A stretch of DNA of 64,000 nt, taken from the NCBI GenBank assembly GCA_964017045.1, contig OZ024794.1, positions 26,923,427-26,987,426 on the forward strand, written 5' to 3'. The translations under genes and the position numbers were made by a program. Below the pieces are notes generated by a model. The model was not told the origin of the DNA. It was given only the letters and a program-made list of their open reading frames with translations, and did not search any database. Positions within the stretch are counted from its first letter, which is position 1. Each line of letters starts with the position of its first letter. Shown here piece by piece: positions 33,290 through 45,229 of the stretch. Source of the DNA: Omphiscola glabra. Taxonomy: Eukaryota; Mollusca; Gastropoda; Lymnaeidae.

Positions 33290-33832
33290 TTCTCTTGTGA
33301 TCACCGCTTTCTCCAGTGATGACGGCTTTTTCCAGTGATGACGGCTTTCTCCAGTACGGCTCTCTCCAGTGATGACGGCTTTCTCCAGTACGGCTCTCTC
33401 CAGTGATGACGGCTTTCTCCAGTACGGCGTTCTCCAGTGCTGACAGCGTTCTCTTGTGATCACCGCTTTCTCCTATGATGACGGCTCTCTCCAGTGATGA
33501 CGGCTTTCTCTAGTACGGCGTTCTCCAGTGCTGACAGCGTTCTCTTGTGATCAACGCTTTCTCCAATGATGACGGCTTTCTCCAGTGATGACGGCTTTCT
33601 CTAGTACGGCGTTCTCCAGTGCTGACAGCGTTCTCTTGTGATCACCGCTTTCTCCTATGATGACGGCTTTCTCTAGTACGGCGTTCTCCAGGGCTGACAG
33701 CGTTCTCTTGTGATCAACGCTTTCTCCAATGATGACGGCTTTCTCCAGTGATGACGGCTTTCTCCAGTACGGCGTTCTCTAGTGCTGACAGCGTTCTCTT
33801 GTGATCAACGCTTTCTCCAGTGATGACGGCCA
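33290..33832 (+). repeat. Compound minisatellite, about 18-bp subunits in 90-bp or longer blocks
   Basis: Subunits such as CCAGTGATGACGGCTTTCT, CCAGTACGGCGTTCT and CCAGTGCTGACAGCGTTCT alternate with TTGTGATCAACGCTTTCT in recurring higher-order blocks. Confidence 0.92.
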
Positions 33833-34144
33833 TGATCCAAACGTTCAAGATTTTGTTCAGCTGATAGTCTCGTTTGGATTTCGAGAAAGTGGGTTTGGGG
33901 GTGTCTGCGAGAAGGTGTCTGTAAGAATGGGGTTTTGGGGAAAGGTGGTTTTGAGTAGGGGGTTGGATATTTTATTAAGGACGCAATTAACACCAAAAAA
34001 TTTGAAAAGAAGAAGACGTATATCAAAAGTTCTGGGATATCTAAGGATATAAAAGTGAAGGATAATAAATATTCAATTAAAAAAAAAGTTATAATTTCAG
34101 TTAAATTAATGATGCTCCTTATCCAGTTAAATTTCTCCTAAACC

Positions 34145-34302
34145 CAGACCTGTTTACTCTTACGATTTTGGCGTACTATGTACGATTTTGAGGTGTATAC
34201 ATTATATATAATGTATGCTTATTTTTTACGATTATGATAATGTATTGAACGATTTTGTGATGATATTGTACGATTTTAAGAGTTTGAGGGTAAACAGGTC
34301 TG
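34145..34302. mobile_element. MITE with CAGACC...GGTCTG ends and 6-bp TSD
   Basis: 158 bp starting CAGACCTGTTTAC and ending GTAAACAGGTCTG, flanked by TAAACC at 34139-34144 and 34303-34308. ACGATTTT recurs inside, and a TATA-rich palindrome lies at the centre (34195-34217). CAG/CTG ends are hAT-like, and a 6-bp duplication occurs in some hAT branches. No coding capacity. Confidence 0.75.
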
Positions 34303-34548
34303 TAAACCTATCCCAAGTAAATTACTCAGACTCCCAATTCCACATTTAATAAATCCCTGTACAACAGAGGTCAATACCGTTTTTCATGGACGTCACACCC
34401 AAGGCCTTTCCAAGAATTCCATGGAACGTCATAAGTGATAACTCGCAAAAATATACTAACAGAGTATAATAAACATTCATAATAATTGGAAGTAATTCCT
34501 GAAAGGCATACGATTACGCTGTATTGCTAATTATTAGATGATAATAAA

Positions 34549-34857
34549 TGAAGGGCTGCGTTTTTTTGAGCTGTGTGAAGGAAATAGTGGAACAGGCTAT
34601 GTGGAAGCTTGATAGGACAATCAAATGAGAACATTTCTACTAAGGGCCTTTTTCGGCAGACAGGACAATCGAATGAGAACATTTTGACTAAGGGCCTTCT
34701 TGGGCAGACAGGACAATAAATGTGAACATTTAGACTAAGGGCCTTCTTGGGCAGACAGGACAATCAAATGTAAACATTTCGACTAAAGGCATTTTCGGCA
34801 GACAGGACAAAATAATAAGCGACAAGAAATAGAAAACAGTTTAAAAACTTAAGTGTT
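34549..34857. mobile_element. Dispersed family B, copy 1, with 48-bp array
   Basis: Shares AGCTGTGTGAAGGAAATAGT, ATGTGGAAGCTTGA, GGCAGACAGGACAA and GACAAGAAATAGAAAA with 63537-63712. Between these, a 47-48 bp unit (GAACATTT...GGCAGACAGGACAATC) is present four times here, with TAAGGGCC-like marks at 34641, 34689, 34736 and 34784, against once in the other copy. The class is unknown. Confidence 0.75.
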
Positions 34858-34860
34858 TAG

Positions 34861-36477
34861 AGTTCGCCATGTATTCTATTTGTTTTTGATGATGTTTGCT
34901 ATGCTATGCCAGTTATTAACCGTAAGTATAGGACGGATCGAAGTGTTTGTGCAGTTTGGTAAATATGCTGACAAATGTCCTTTTTACAACAACACGATTT
35001 TAACACATTGACCTGACTAATTTATATTTTGTGCTTTTTTTCCTTCATGGTATCGTTTTGGCAGTATGCATAACATCCTCTAGCGGCACACCAATATGAC
35101 GCGGCACAACGGTTGCGGAGCTCTGACTTAAGACTCCAAGTCAAAAGCTCACAAACCATAGCTTAAAATAAGCCACTTTCCAAACACAGAATGTGTTGTT
35201 TTTTAAAATCTATTTTCGTATGATAAGCTACTCAATTTGAATCACATATACACTCTACAAAGAGTTGCTTTATATGCTAAAGTCGAAGTCATACAGACTT
35301 TATCAAACGGAACCAAGTGTTAACCCAATCACATTTTTTAAATATCATTGGCTTTCCGCTAACCAATTAAAAGCGAGCTTTCATGTAATAAATTAAATAA
35401 ACTTCTTTCAGATGGACCACAATGAACAAGATTACAACTTTCCATTTGTAACTTTTTTTATTTTAGAAATTAAGACCGGACCAATTTGAAGTATATTTAT
35501 CAATAAGACAGGAACAATTTTAAGTATACATATGATTACGACAGATCAATTTTAAGTATATATATGATTAAAACAAGCACATTTTAAAGTATATTTATGA
35601 TTAAGGAGTAGAGCAAGTAAAAGGAAAAGACGCTTAGACTTAAACATCATATTTTCACAATACTTTCCGGCATTGTCATCCAATTGGTTTAAATCCAGAA
35701 CAAAGCAGAAAAGCGAAGTGATCTATTAATTAAAAAAAGAACCACACAATCTTGATGCCATCATAGCAAATTGGCTAAGTATATGAATTGTAAAATATTT
35801 CATGATCTGAGAATTCTTGGTTTGTAGATCACGTTTCTCTATTAAATTGCCCTATCGTAGCTGTAATCTAGAGGGTCCAGAACAGAAGACTAGCACTCCC
35901 AGTCACGAAGGAAATTATTTAATAAGAAGACTCTGGTCCCCCAGATTTTTGTTATTTCAAAAGTGAATAAAAGAGGTCTATAAGCTCGTCAAATGTTAAT
36001 GCTGGATTTATTTGATCAAACAGTGTATTGAGCAGACCTTGTACAATAAGTCATACATGATTTGTATAACGTCATTAAACCTAAAAATATTTTTCAAAAT
36101 TCTGCTATTTTTAAACCTTTGATAGATTACATATTTGGGGACTTGGCTAAAAACGTGCGCATCTTCAAAAGCTTTTAATGTGGAGAATAAATTTTATAAC
36201 CGCAACGACAGGAATATAGCTGAAAGTGTTTGTCAGAACTTCCTTTCCATTTGGGAATTGTAAGGAGTGTAGAAAATACACCATTAAACCTTTTCATGCT
36301 CATTGTTCTCTCAGGTATGAAATAAGTGTGTGTGGGGGGGGGGGGGGGGGGGTTAGACAAAAAAGAGAGGTCCGTAAATTTTCCAGCAAAATTTTCCCGA
36401 AAAAAGTTTCCCCACACAAATCTACACACTATCTAAAATCATTTTTCTCAGGGACCAATTTTAAATTATTAGCCGAT
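34861..36477. other. No gene seen
   Basis: GCGGCACACCAATATGACGC at 35084-35105 resembles a hAT terminal region but no opposite end was seen. AGTATATTTATGATTA-like phrases recur at 35490-35605. A 19-G run lies at 36334-36352. Confidence 0.4.
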
Positions 36478-37372
36478 GCCCCAAAAGACAATTTGAGAAG
36501 ATGCCCAAAAGACACGTGGAGCAGATTCCCATAAGACACTTTGAGGAGATGCCCAAAAAGACACTTGGAGCAGATGCCCAAAAGACACTTGGAGCAGATG
36601 CCCAAAAATACACTTGTATCAGATGATCCAAAAGACACTTGGAGCAGATGTCCAAAAAGACACTTGGAGCAGATGCCAAAAAATGATACGCGGAGCAGAT
36701 GCCTTAAAAGAAACTTGGAGCAGATGCCCAAAAAGACACGTGGAGCAGATACCCAAAAGACACTCGGAGCAGATGCCCAAAAATACACTTGGATCAGATG
36801 ATCCAAGAGACACTTGGAGCAGATGCCCAAAAAGACAATTGGAGCAGATGCCCAAAAAGACACGTGGAGCAGATGCCCAAAAATGACACGTGGAGCAGTT
36901 GCCTTAAAGGACACTTGGAGCAGATGCCCAAAAAGACACGTGGACCAGATGCCCAAAAAGACACTTGGAGCAGATGCACAAAAATACACTTGGAGCAGAT
37001 GCACAAAAAGACACTTGGAGCAGATGCCTTAAAAGACACTTGGAGCAGATGCCTTAAAAGACACTTGGAGCAGATGCCCAAAAATACACTTGTATCAGAT
37101 GATCCAAAAGACACTTGGAGCAGATGTCCAAAAAGACACTTGGAGCAGATGCCAAAAAATGACACGTGGAGCAGATGCCTTAAAAGAAACTTGGAGCAGA
37201 TGCCCAAAAAGACACGTGGAGCAGATGCCCAAAAAGAAACTTGGAGCAGATGCCCAAAAAGACACTTGGAGCAGATTCCCAAAAAGACACTTGGGGCAGA
37301 TGCACAAAAGGACACTTGGAGCAGATGCTCAAAATGACACGTGGAGCAGATGCCTTAAAAGACACTTGGAGC
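36478..37372 (+). repeat. 24-26 bp minisatellite, about 36 copies
   Basis: Unit GACACTTGGAGCAGATGCCC plus 4-5 A. Variants (GACACGTGG, TGCCTTAAAAG, ATACACTTGTATCAGATGAT) recur in blocks; for example the order at 36600-36720 is repeated at 37080-37200, showing that a segment of roughly 480 bp was duplicated as a whole. Overlapping long frames on both strands come from the array. Confidence 0.95.
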
Positions 37373-38309
37373 AAAACGGTTTCTTTAGTGCCCCTCGCCT
37401 CCCAACCAATTACTTTTGTAACACGATCGGCCCCTTTTGGTCATAAATCGAATGCACCGTGTTGAAACAAAGTAAAATTTTCCATACACAACTATCGATT
37501 ATAAGCAGACGTTATTGACAGGAACATCCGTGGTACTGTGGACCGGTGTTTTCAAAAGTGTTACATCGGACCGGCACCGGTCCACGAGCCTTACGTTTGC
37601 CGGTCCACACTAGGATGAATGTTCATGGTCAAACAAAAAGAAAAAAAAATATTAATAAATCCGGCACCGGTCCCTAGTGCAGTAATTCCACTTCCCCACC
37701 AGTCCACCAGCCTTAAAAGGATTTTCAATCCTGGGGTAGATGACACGTTGACCTCTCCAGGGCACCAAGGGGATGAAAATACCGTTGGCTTGTTACAGGA
37801 TTATTCTATCTTGTTGTCGTCCTTGTTTACTTTTTTATCGCCCACGTGATCAGACATGCGCCTCGTGACGGTTTGAATATATCCGCGAACTGATAGGATC
37901 AGAAAATACAGGCGCTCTAAGAGCCCGGGGGAAGGACGCACTATTCCTGGGCATAATGAGACCGCAGCAGACTTTCGTGGCTTCGGAAAGAGTAATTTCA
38001 TACATTGATATCTCTTCTCTCCCCCCACCCCCCCACCACACACACACACATTTCTTTTCAGCATTAACGAAAAACAGATCATTGTAAACAAACAAAAGGA
38101 TTTTCTCTCAAAACAGATAGATCTAAATCAGAGGTTCCCAGATTTATATATATATATATATATATTATTTACAGCATACAGGTTTTCCAAAGGCGTTATA
38201 TGCCAAATTTTAACAATTGCTCTGCTAAACAGGGTAAAAAAAAAACATTGTGTGATAATACGTCTCTACATGCCATTTCAACATACGTGATACCATGAGT
38301 GCTGCAGTT
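37373..38309. other. No gene seen
   Basis: Two related GGCACCGGTCC segments at 37570-37720 look like an old duplicated repeat fragment. (CA)n lies at 38037-38050 and (TA)n at 38146-38164. Confidence 0.4.
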
Positions 38310-38467
38310 AAACATGTCATTGACAACATACGCTGCGGCTAGTCAGCAAACTTGTCATTGACAGCATACTTTGCTGCCAGGGGTCGGCAAACTTGTCTCT
38401 GACAGCAGACACTGCGACCTCTCCCCAAATCTGCCATTGCCGGCAAACATTGTGGCCTCTCTTCACC
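38310..38467 (+). repeat. About 40-bp degenerate tandem repeat, 4 copies
   Basis: AAACTTGTCATTGACAGCAT-like units recur at roughly 38311, 38349, 38390 and 38430. Confidence 0.7.
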
Positions 38468-39584
38468 ACTTACCACCGGCGTAAAAAAAACAAAGTAAAG
38501 AAGACAAGCTGACATCATTGATGACGACATTGAAGCATTTTCACGCTCTTGCCACAATTTGACGCCATAAACATTTTTTATTTTCACCCTTACTGTAGAA
38601 AAAAAAAGGACAGAAAATGGATCGAGGATCGTGGCGTGGCGTTCGTCTGTACATAAAGGTTCCATACAACATGAAGCCAAAAGAACAGTTACTACAGAGC
38701 ACAAAAGACATGCCAGAAAAGCCCGGGTTAACTCTGCACCTGGAGATGTCCCATAAACCCCCATAACGTACTGCACATGAACATTTCGTGCCACAGTCGG
38801 TCCCATCAGCCATCTGCGCACCCACATCCTGGTACACAATTAGCATATACGATACTTAAGGTGGTCATGGTCGATTTCGACTGAGGAACCGTATATATGT
38901 GGTGTATGGGGTACTTTATAGAAGGGTAGTACCTCTGATTGTGCAGCAGTCGTATCTTTTTAGGGTGGCTAATCAATTTCTTGTCCCCAAATGGTGCTCA
39001 GCTCTTACCCGTGGCTCAAAGAAACTGTAGCATGAGCAGCGGCCACATCACGGAAAACGGACAAACCAGGTAGAGGGTAGCCGAGCTACTTCAAGTATTC
39101 GGTAATCAAGAGCTTGTCCTACGAATCATGTGAACACTGTATTCGGGGGGGGGGGGGGGGGATTGCACGGAAGAACCGCTAACTTGTCAAAGGGCAGACA
39201 AGCGGAGTAAGCAACGTGATGTGAATCCCTCAGAGCGTAACACGTGTGTTCACATAGAACGCCATGTTCATTCACTGCACTTAATCCTGTCTTCAGCCGT
39301 CCCAAACTTGTCTTGCTGCTGGACCCAGAGAGTGAGATTGACGCTTTGCGCAACTCTTCATCACTCAAATCCAAGTCATAGCGCAAGCCATTCGATATAT
39401 TCATCCATCCTAGGTGGCTCGTTTTTTTTTCCACCATCTAAAAAGTCACGTGACGCTGGGTAAGCGACGTAGCAGCAGGTGTTGGTATACTGCAAGCCGT
39501 TGTCACAAACCTGCACATAGGGGGCCTAAGGTCATAGGGTCATTCATCAATGTAAAGGAGCAGCAGTGGTGTCCGACAGCCCCC
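38468..39584. other. No gene seen
   Basis: A 166-codon minus-strand frame (38339-38839) has a TTG start, overlaps the tandem repeat and has no recognisable domain. A G run lies at 39146-39161. Confidence 0.4.
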
Positions 39585-40120
39585 TGTGGGACTGAGCAGC
39601 CCCCTGAGTGACTGAGCAGCCCCCTGAGTGACTGAGCAGCCCTCTTTAGGAACACACTGCTCACACACATGGTATGAAGAAGGGGCTAGAAAAGCTGCCC
39701 TACCCTGCCTGCACCACCCTTCTCTATCCAGCCTATTGCAGTTGAAGGGTGCCCTATATGATTGCGGTTGGGATTCAAATTAAATGTCAAAAATCTGAAA
39801 AGTTAAATCACAAGATCAAAACTATCCCAATAAAAATTTGTTCTTGGAATGTGCGGACTCTCCCGTACAAGGACAACGTGGAAAAATCGCAAATGAGAAC
39901 AGCCCTAATAGGAAATGAACTAGACAGGTACGAGGTGGATATGGCAGACCTCAGCGAGACCCGTGTTTTCATCAGGCGAAAGGACAGTCGGGATGTGCGT
40001 GTGAACAAGTCTGTGTGTGGTGTAGATAGTCGGGACGTATGTGTGAACAAGTCTGTATTTGGTGTAGACAGTTGGATAGATCAGCGTCTTATCATCGCCA
40101 AGCTCATAAGAAGAGTGCTA
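39585..40120 (+). pseudogene. LINE (RTE-like) 5' end with partial endonuclease
   Basis: A 21-bp triplet (GTGACTGAGCAGCCCCCTGA region, 39585-39645) precedes a frame from 39749. This reads IKICSWNVRTL and then RRTALIG-like NELDRYEVDMADLSETR, the standard start of an APE-type endonuclease of RTE-like LINEs. It then carries a 42-bp direct duplication at 39983-40066 (DSRDV-VNKSV twice) and joins to WIDQRLIIAKL, a match to the W-T-DHRL motif near the end of that endonuclease. The middle is therefore deleted. Confidence 0.75.
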
Positions 40121-40129
40121 TGTATACTG

Positions 40130-40265
40130 GAAATATCCCGCAAAACAATGGCGGCTGAAAACGCCAACTTCCCATCTGCTAAAGTTACAGTACAAAACAT
40201 GCGTATAACAAGAAACGCACTTTATAATGATCCCAGTTATTTGTAACTTCTCTGAATTTTATTTG
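40130..40265 (-). mobile_element. Dispersed family A, fragment inside LINE remnant
   Basis: ACAATGGCGGCTGAAAA, ACAAAACATGCGTATAACAA and AACGCACTTTATAATGATCC follow the family A order seen at 28070-28120, and GAATTTTATTTGGCG resembles 13818-13835. Confidence 0.55.
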
Positions 40266-40654
40266 GCGTGCACTTTTAGCACAGCGTTACGAAGAAAATT
40301 ATTGTTTGTGTATATATATATATATATATATGTTTGTATGCGTTTGTGAGAGAGAGAATGATTTGCTTTTACGGCAGGCCCCCATATGGGGGGCTGTAAA
40401 AAATTAACAATTATAAAATAATTTATTTATTTTTAAAATCAAGAACGATGACCTACTTATTAATGCAAATAGAATTACAATTACAGAATGAGCTCAGATA
40501 ACACTGTTAATTAAAACAGAAACAGACTTGCATGTATAGCGATAAATTTACAGGTGGGGAAAGGAAAAATCTCGGAGAGATTTTCGGGCCACTTACAGCA
40601 TAATGATGGATGGATAAAAAGGACAAAGCAACAACAAAATAATAAAAATAGAAG

Positions 40655-40800
40655 TTGCACGTGGACTCAAAAGGTCAGGCTGCGCTGGACTGGAGATCTT
40701 GAGTATATGCAATTGAACAGAAGAGTAAAAGTGGTTTTATGCTCAGAAACCAAAGGGCAGACAGCTCATCAATAGATCGACACGGAGATGGATTGATGAT
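40655..40800 (+). pseudogene. LINE (RTE-like) 3' end remnant
   Basis: The frame gives KVRLRWTGDLEYM, a decayed form of the RWTGHL-x-RM segment that ends many RTE-like LINE ORFs, followed by VKVVLCSETKGQ. Together with the endonuclease piece at 39749-40120, it may be the two ends of one internally deleted element. Confidence 0.65.
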
Positions 40801-40821
40801 GCGGAGTCGTAACTACATATG

Positions 40822-40880
40822 CTGAGGGTCCGCGACTGAGGGTGCACGCCTGAGGGTCCACGCCTGAGGGTCCACGCCTA
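40822..40880 (+). repeat. 14-bp tandem repeat, 4 copies
   Basis: CTGAGGGTCCACGC repeated with minor changes directly after the LINE tail. Confidence 0.85.
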
Positions 40881-41595
40881 GGGGACGAGAAGCCACGGAT
40901 CGGCCCGAGTGTTAGGGGGTGATGGTGCAGACCAGAGTCCACCACGTTGTAGTGTCGTCTGGTAATCATGGTGATGACATTTCCTCAGCATTATCGGAAA
41001 ATATTAAAATTACAGATAAAAACATTATGGGCGAAAAATTTATATATAAAAAACACAATTTGTTAATACTCTTATTCATATATGACCTTATTATTGAAGA
41101 ACTGCAAATATATCGAATTATAAAACACGCTCCTTCCTGGTATTACGGGTCAAGTTGGCCCCCAAGTCCCGTCCACAGTCAAGCGTTCTCTTCAAATAAG
41201 TATTTCGTCAACAGCCTGATAATTATACGGACCGACGTTCTTATCTTGAGATTCAAAAAATATAATAAAGCAAAGGGCTATGAAAAAAAAAATTCAAATT
41301 AACTTTTACAAAAAAACTTGAACTGGGACAAGCTGGGGAAAATCCCAGAGTTTCTTTTAAAAGAGGGCGTAATTATTTTTAATGAAAGGATGCGAATGTT
41401 TTTGTTTTTAAAAAAAAAAGGTATTAGGAAGTGGGGAAATAACATTTAAAATCAAGAATGCAGACACCAGTGACATTTGAAGCCATCTGTAAAGATTGAC
41501 AACTTTGTGCTTTGTCAATCTTTGATGGCAAAAACAAGATGTCGGTTCAGTATTTTAGAAGACGGATGATCGATACAGATTGAAATACGTTATAT

Positions 41596-41760
41596 TCGGA
41601 GAGAAGTTATATATGGAGAGACTGTATTACCAGACAGATGTTATGGATGGAGACACCGCATTGCCTTGGAGATGTTATGGATGAGATTGCATTGTCAGAT
41701 AGATGTTATAGATGGAGACACTGTATTGCAAGGGAGAAGTTTTAGGTAGGAGTTATTGGT
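41596..41760 (+). repeat. About 30-bp degenerate tandem repeat, 5 copies
   Basis: AGATGTTATGGATGGAGACA-like units. Confidence 0.75.
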
Positions 41761-41875
41761 AAGGAGATCTTATATATCATATGATCACGCGTTATAGATA
41801 ATGGGGTGTAAATACAAGTATTACTGTGTATTACTTTTCGGGAGATATGAGAGGTGATGGAAAATAAGTAGCAAT

Positions 41876-42017
41876 CAGGGGCGTAGCAAGGGCAAAATTT
41901 TTGCCACCCTGTCCGCGTAAAAAATTCAGCAGTTGGCCGAAGGCGCCTTACCTCAATTTAAGAAAAACGTGCCGCGGGCGCTGATCTCCCCCCCACGCAC
42001 CCCTTCCCTCGCCACTG
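41876..42017. mobile_element. hAT-type MITE
   Basis: 142 bp with ends CAGGGGCGTAGCAAGGG and CCCTTCCCTCGCCACTG, inverted over 17 bases with a few mismatches. Flanks GTAGCAAT and GTAGAAAA match at six of eight. CAG/CTG ends plus an 8-bp duplication point to hAT. The GGCGTAGC start is very common in animal MITEs. Confidence 0.7.
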
Positions 42018-42189
42018 GTAGAAAAAACGTTTTATAGATATCAAATGTAATAAGTTATCAATATATGCTCTGTAAAAATAAAGTGGTTTCGATACTGAAG
42101 AGTGTTATATAAAATAAGGAGCGATCCATGCAACAGAAAACAATCAAGTACCAGAAATGTATTGACGATTTGGTGCAAGCGACATAACG

Positions 42190-42635
42190 CTAGCGACATA
42201 ACGCTAGCTTGCTCGGCTCGTGCACCAGACTATAATGGGATAAACTGTCAATCTGTTGCACAAGTCTATAGTGGGATAAACTGTCCGTCTGGTGCACAAG
42301 TCTATAGTAAGATAAACTATCTGTCTTGTGCACCAGTCTGGTGGGTTAAACTGTCTGTCTTGTGCACCAGTCTAGTGGGCTAAGATGTCTGTCTTGTCTC
42401 GTGCACCAGTCTAGTAGACTAAGCTGTTTCTTGCACCAGTCTAGTAGACTAAGCTGTCTGTCTTGTGCACCCGTCTAGTGGGCTAAGCTCCGTCTCATGC
42501 ACCTGTCTATATTAGACTAAGCTGTCTGTCTTAAGCACCAGTCTAGTAAACTAAGCTATCTGTCTCATGCACCAGTCTAGTAGACTACACTGCCTGTCTC
42601 GTGCACCAGTCTAGTGGGCTTAACTGTCTGTTTCG
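42190..42635 (+). repeat. About 34-bp minisatellite, 12 or so copies
   Basis: Unit TGCACCAGTCTAGTGGGCTA plus AGCTGTCTGTCTTG, degenerate at the left. Confidence 0.9.
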
Positions 42636-45229
42636 AGCTTGAGACAACGAGTTAGTCATTATGTCCGTTTCGTATGGCCAAAGAGCAGAAGTGAAGTTCT
42701 CGAGACGAGACTACTTGTAAAGCTACTTGGAACTCCTCGGTGTTTACTCCATGCTAGAGTCAGGCGCCACTTGAAGTCGATGGCCGTTACAATGTCATCT
42801 TTTCTAGAGAAGCAGATCTGACTGGACGTTTAAGATTGTAGGCGGGTGGACGCAAGTTGGGCGCCTATACAATATTATCCAACACTTTGAATGCACAAAC
42901 ATTTCAAATATTAATTTGCATTGTATGACAATGTATAGTTTACACAGCCAATAAACAAATCAATGAATGGGAGATCATCGCTGCCCACTCCCCACCCCAT
43001 TCCTGCTGACAAACAGCAGTTCATGAAAGAGTCAAACAGTCAAACATTTTCCCGTGTAACAAAAAGAGCATTACATAAGGCCAAAGTTAACAAGAAATCA
43101 AGGTTCTCAAACGAGGAGTGTAGCCAAGAATGGCATTCCAGGATCGCCCTCGTATGCCATTTGATGAAGTGTCAGTAAGCGACTCCGTCGTCTCACGAAG
43201 ACGGAATGATGCCATATACAGGGATCGAGATCCCAAACTATGTTTTTATGGGTTTGGCTGTTTGCTCTATAAAAGTTATTTTATTGTTATCTTTAAATGT
43301 CTTACAGAAACCAATTATATTTTCTATATAGAAAAAAAATGTCCACATACTGCTTTTAAAATTCTGTTTACTTATTCGCCGCACAAACAGTGGACACATC
43401 GAGGTGTCACGAGAGTACAATGGCAGGGTGGGAAAAACAAAGTCGAAATATCCGTCGGCAAGTTGGACAGGAAGCCTTGCATCTCTGAATACCTTACAAG
43501 AAAAAGTCTTGAAGATACATATCTGATTCCCGTGCCCTCCCCTTGTACCCACCAACCACCCACTCCCTAAATATGATATTTCCTGTCCCCCTCGCTAATA
43601 ATGGCAACTAATTGCTGGCTTTTCCGACCGTCTCACCGGATGTTACGCAACAGTTCTAAAGAAAAATGGAAGAAATAGTAGGGAGACGTTCCTCATGTAC
43701 GGACGGCGACGCAGGTTGGACTTCAACTTCGTCAACACTACCAATTAGCTATAATTGGATACACGAAATATTGGCGGAGCTATTAGGGTTCAAGTGCTGC
43801 AGGAACGGCGTACTAGTATTTTTTTTTTTGCTAAGAAATAAATACAAATCTATTTCAGTGTTGTTTTTGTTTTGTGTGTGTGTGTGTGGGAGGGTAATCT
43901 TGGGTGAGTACCTATTTTTTTACAGGACTTGACTCCATAGAGGAAATACTTATGTTCATTAACATCTTTTCCAGAATTAAACAATGTATATACAAACTTT
44001 GGTCGCTGACGAACGCGCGTTCTTTGCTTTGCTCCGAAATTCTTTCAGGTTTTGCCCCATACCCTGTTTTATTCTTAACGATCCTTAACCTTCCCGTTCT
44101 TGTAAACATGTATTTCTATCGAAATGATTTGAACATTCAAAACCATTACAGAGACCTTTTGCCTCAGCAACATTGTCCAAGAAGCTCTATGAGCGCCTGG
44201 GAAGCCTCCTAAACAATGACTTCCTCCACGATGGCTGCTGAAGAGGACGTCTAATGGAACGAAAAAGGAGAGAGGTCAAGCTGATTCAAAAAGATGAATG
44301 GGGAGTTTTATCTAAATTTTTTTTTTAAACAGCGATATCCCTTGAATAATTTATGTCCCTTGAATGATACCTTTGGTTTAACAAAAAATGCATTCGAAAA
44401 GTTATTTGGCCTGACCCACAGAGCAAGCGACGAGGTGTCATGATCGCTGTAGCCTCTGTGTCTTCAGTTTTTTTTAATGTTGTTAGTTTATCGATTTGAC
44501 CAATGTTTCGAACGTATTTTTGTTTCATCGCGTAAATGCTTTGCTATAGATACAATGGTGAAAGCGAATGCCAGCCTGGCATCATGTTTTATCGTATCGA
44601 CTGTTAGTACAGAAAGACTCCAATCCGACAGAGATGAAAACAAAGTACCAGTTGTTGTTGTTTTTTCCAAGGAAGGGGCTCGGATCAAATCTTGACCCCG
44701 TCCCGGTCGGCAATAACAATAACTACGCCACTGGCGACGATAATATAGTTCATACGTGCCTTTAAAAATCATGTTAAAAGTGTACGTTTAAAAAAACAAA
44801 CCACACGCAATATCTGAATAAAAATGTCGCACGAAACTGCCAGTGGCCAATGTCTTCTAAATGGCTCTTAAAAAAACTTTGTTTAACGTGAAAAGCGACA
44901 TGTGGACACAGCTATAGTTTGTTTCTTTTGGCAACAGCCCACCTCATCCCATCAAGACGTAGCAAATTTGCGTTGATAATGACATTAGCCACCCTGTTCG
45001 CAACGCTAGGGTAAAGTGTGACATTGGCCGCAAGTTACACAGCAACGTTCACTCCCTTTGTTGGATATTTTTCCAGCCATTGGAAAAAAACTGTTTCACG
45101 GCAGAGTTTTTTTTATTTTTAATTCTCTTTGTAATCCTTCGAACGCCATTTTTTCTTTAATCTCTTTCAATTTGGAAAAAGGTGTTTAATTGTTTTTTCC
45201 CATTAACAATACACAGTTACATTATATGG
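42636..45229. other. No gene seen
   Basis: Frames of 60-146 codons on both strands (for example 43130-43570) are unrecognised. (GT)n lies at 43873-43890. TACGCCACTGGCG at 44723 could be a lone hAT end. Nothing firm. Confidence 0.4.

Noticed and set aside
36429..37446. Many overlapping frames of 64-191 codons
   Set aside because: All fall within the 24-26 bp array. Phase changes with A-run length show no selection for coding.
38339..38839. 166-codon minus-strand frame
   Set aside because: TTG start, no recognisable domain, and overlaps a tandem repeat. A frame of this length is expected by chance once or more in 64 kb on six frames.
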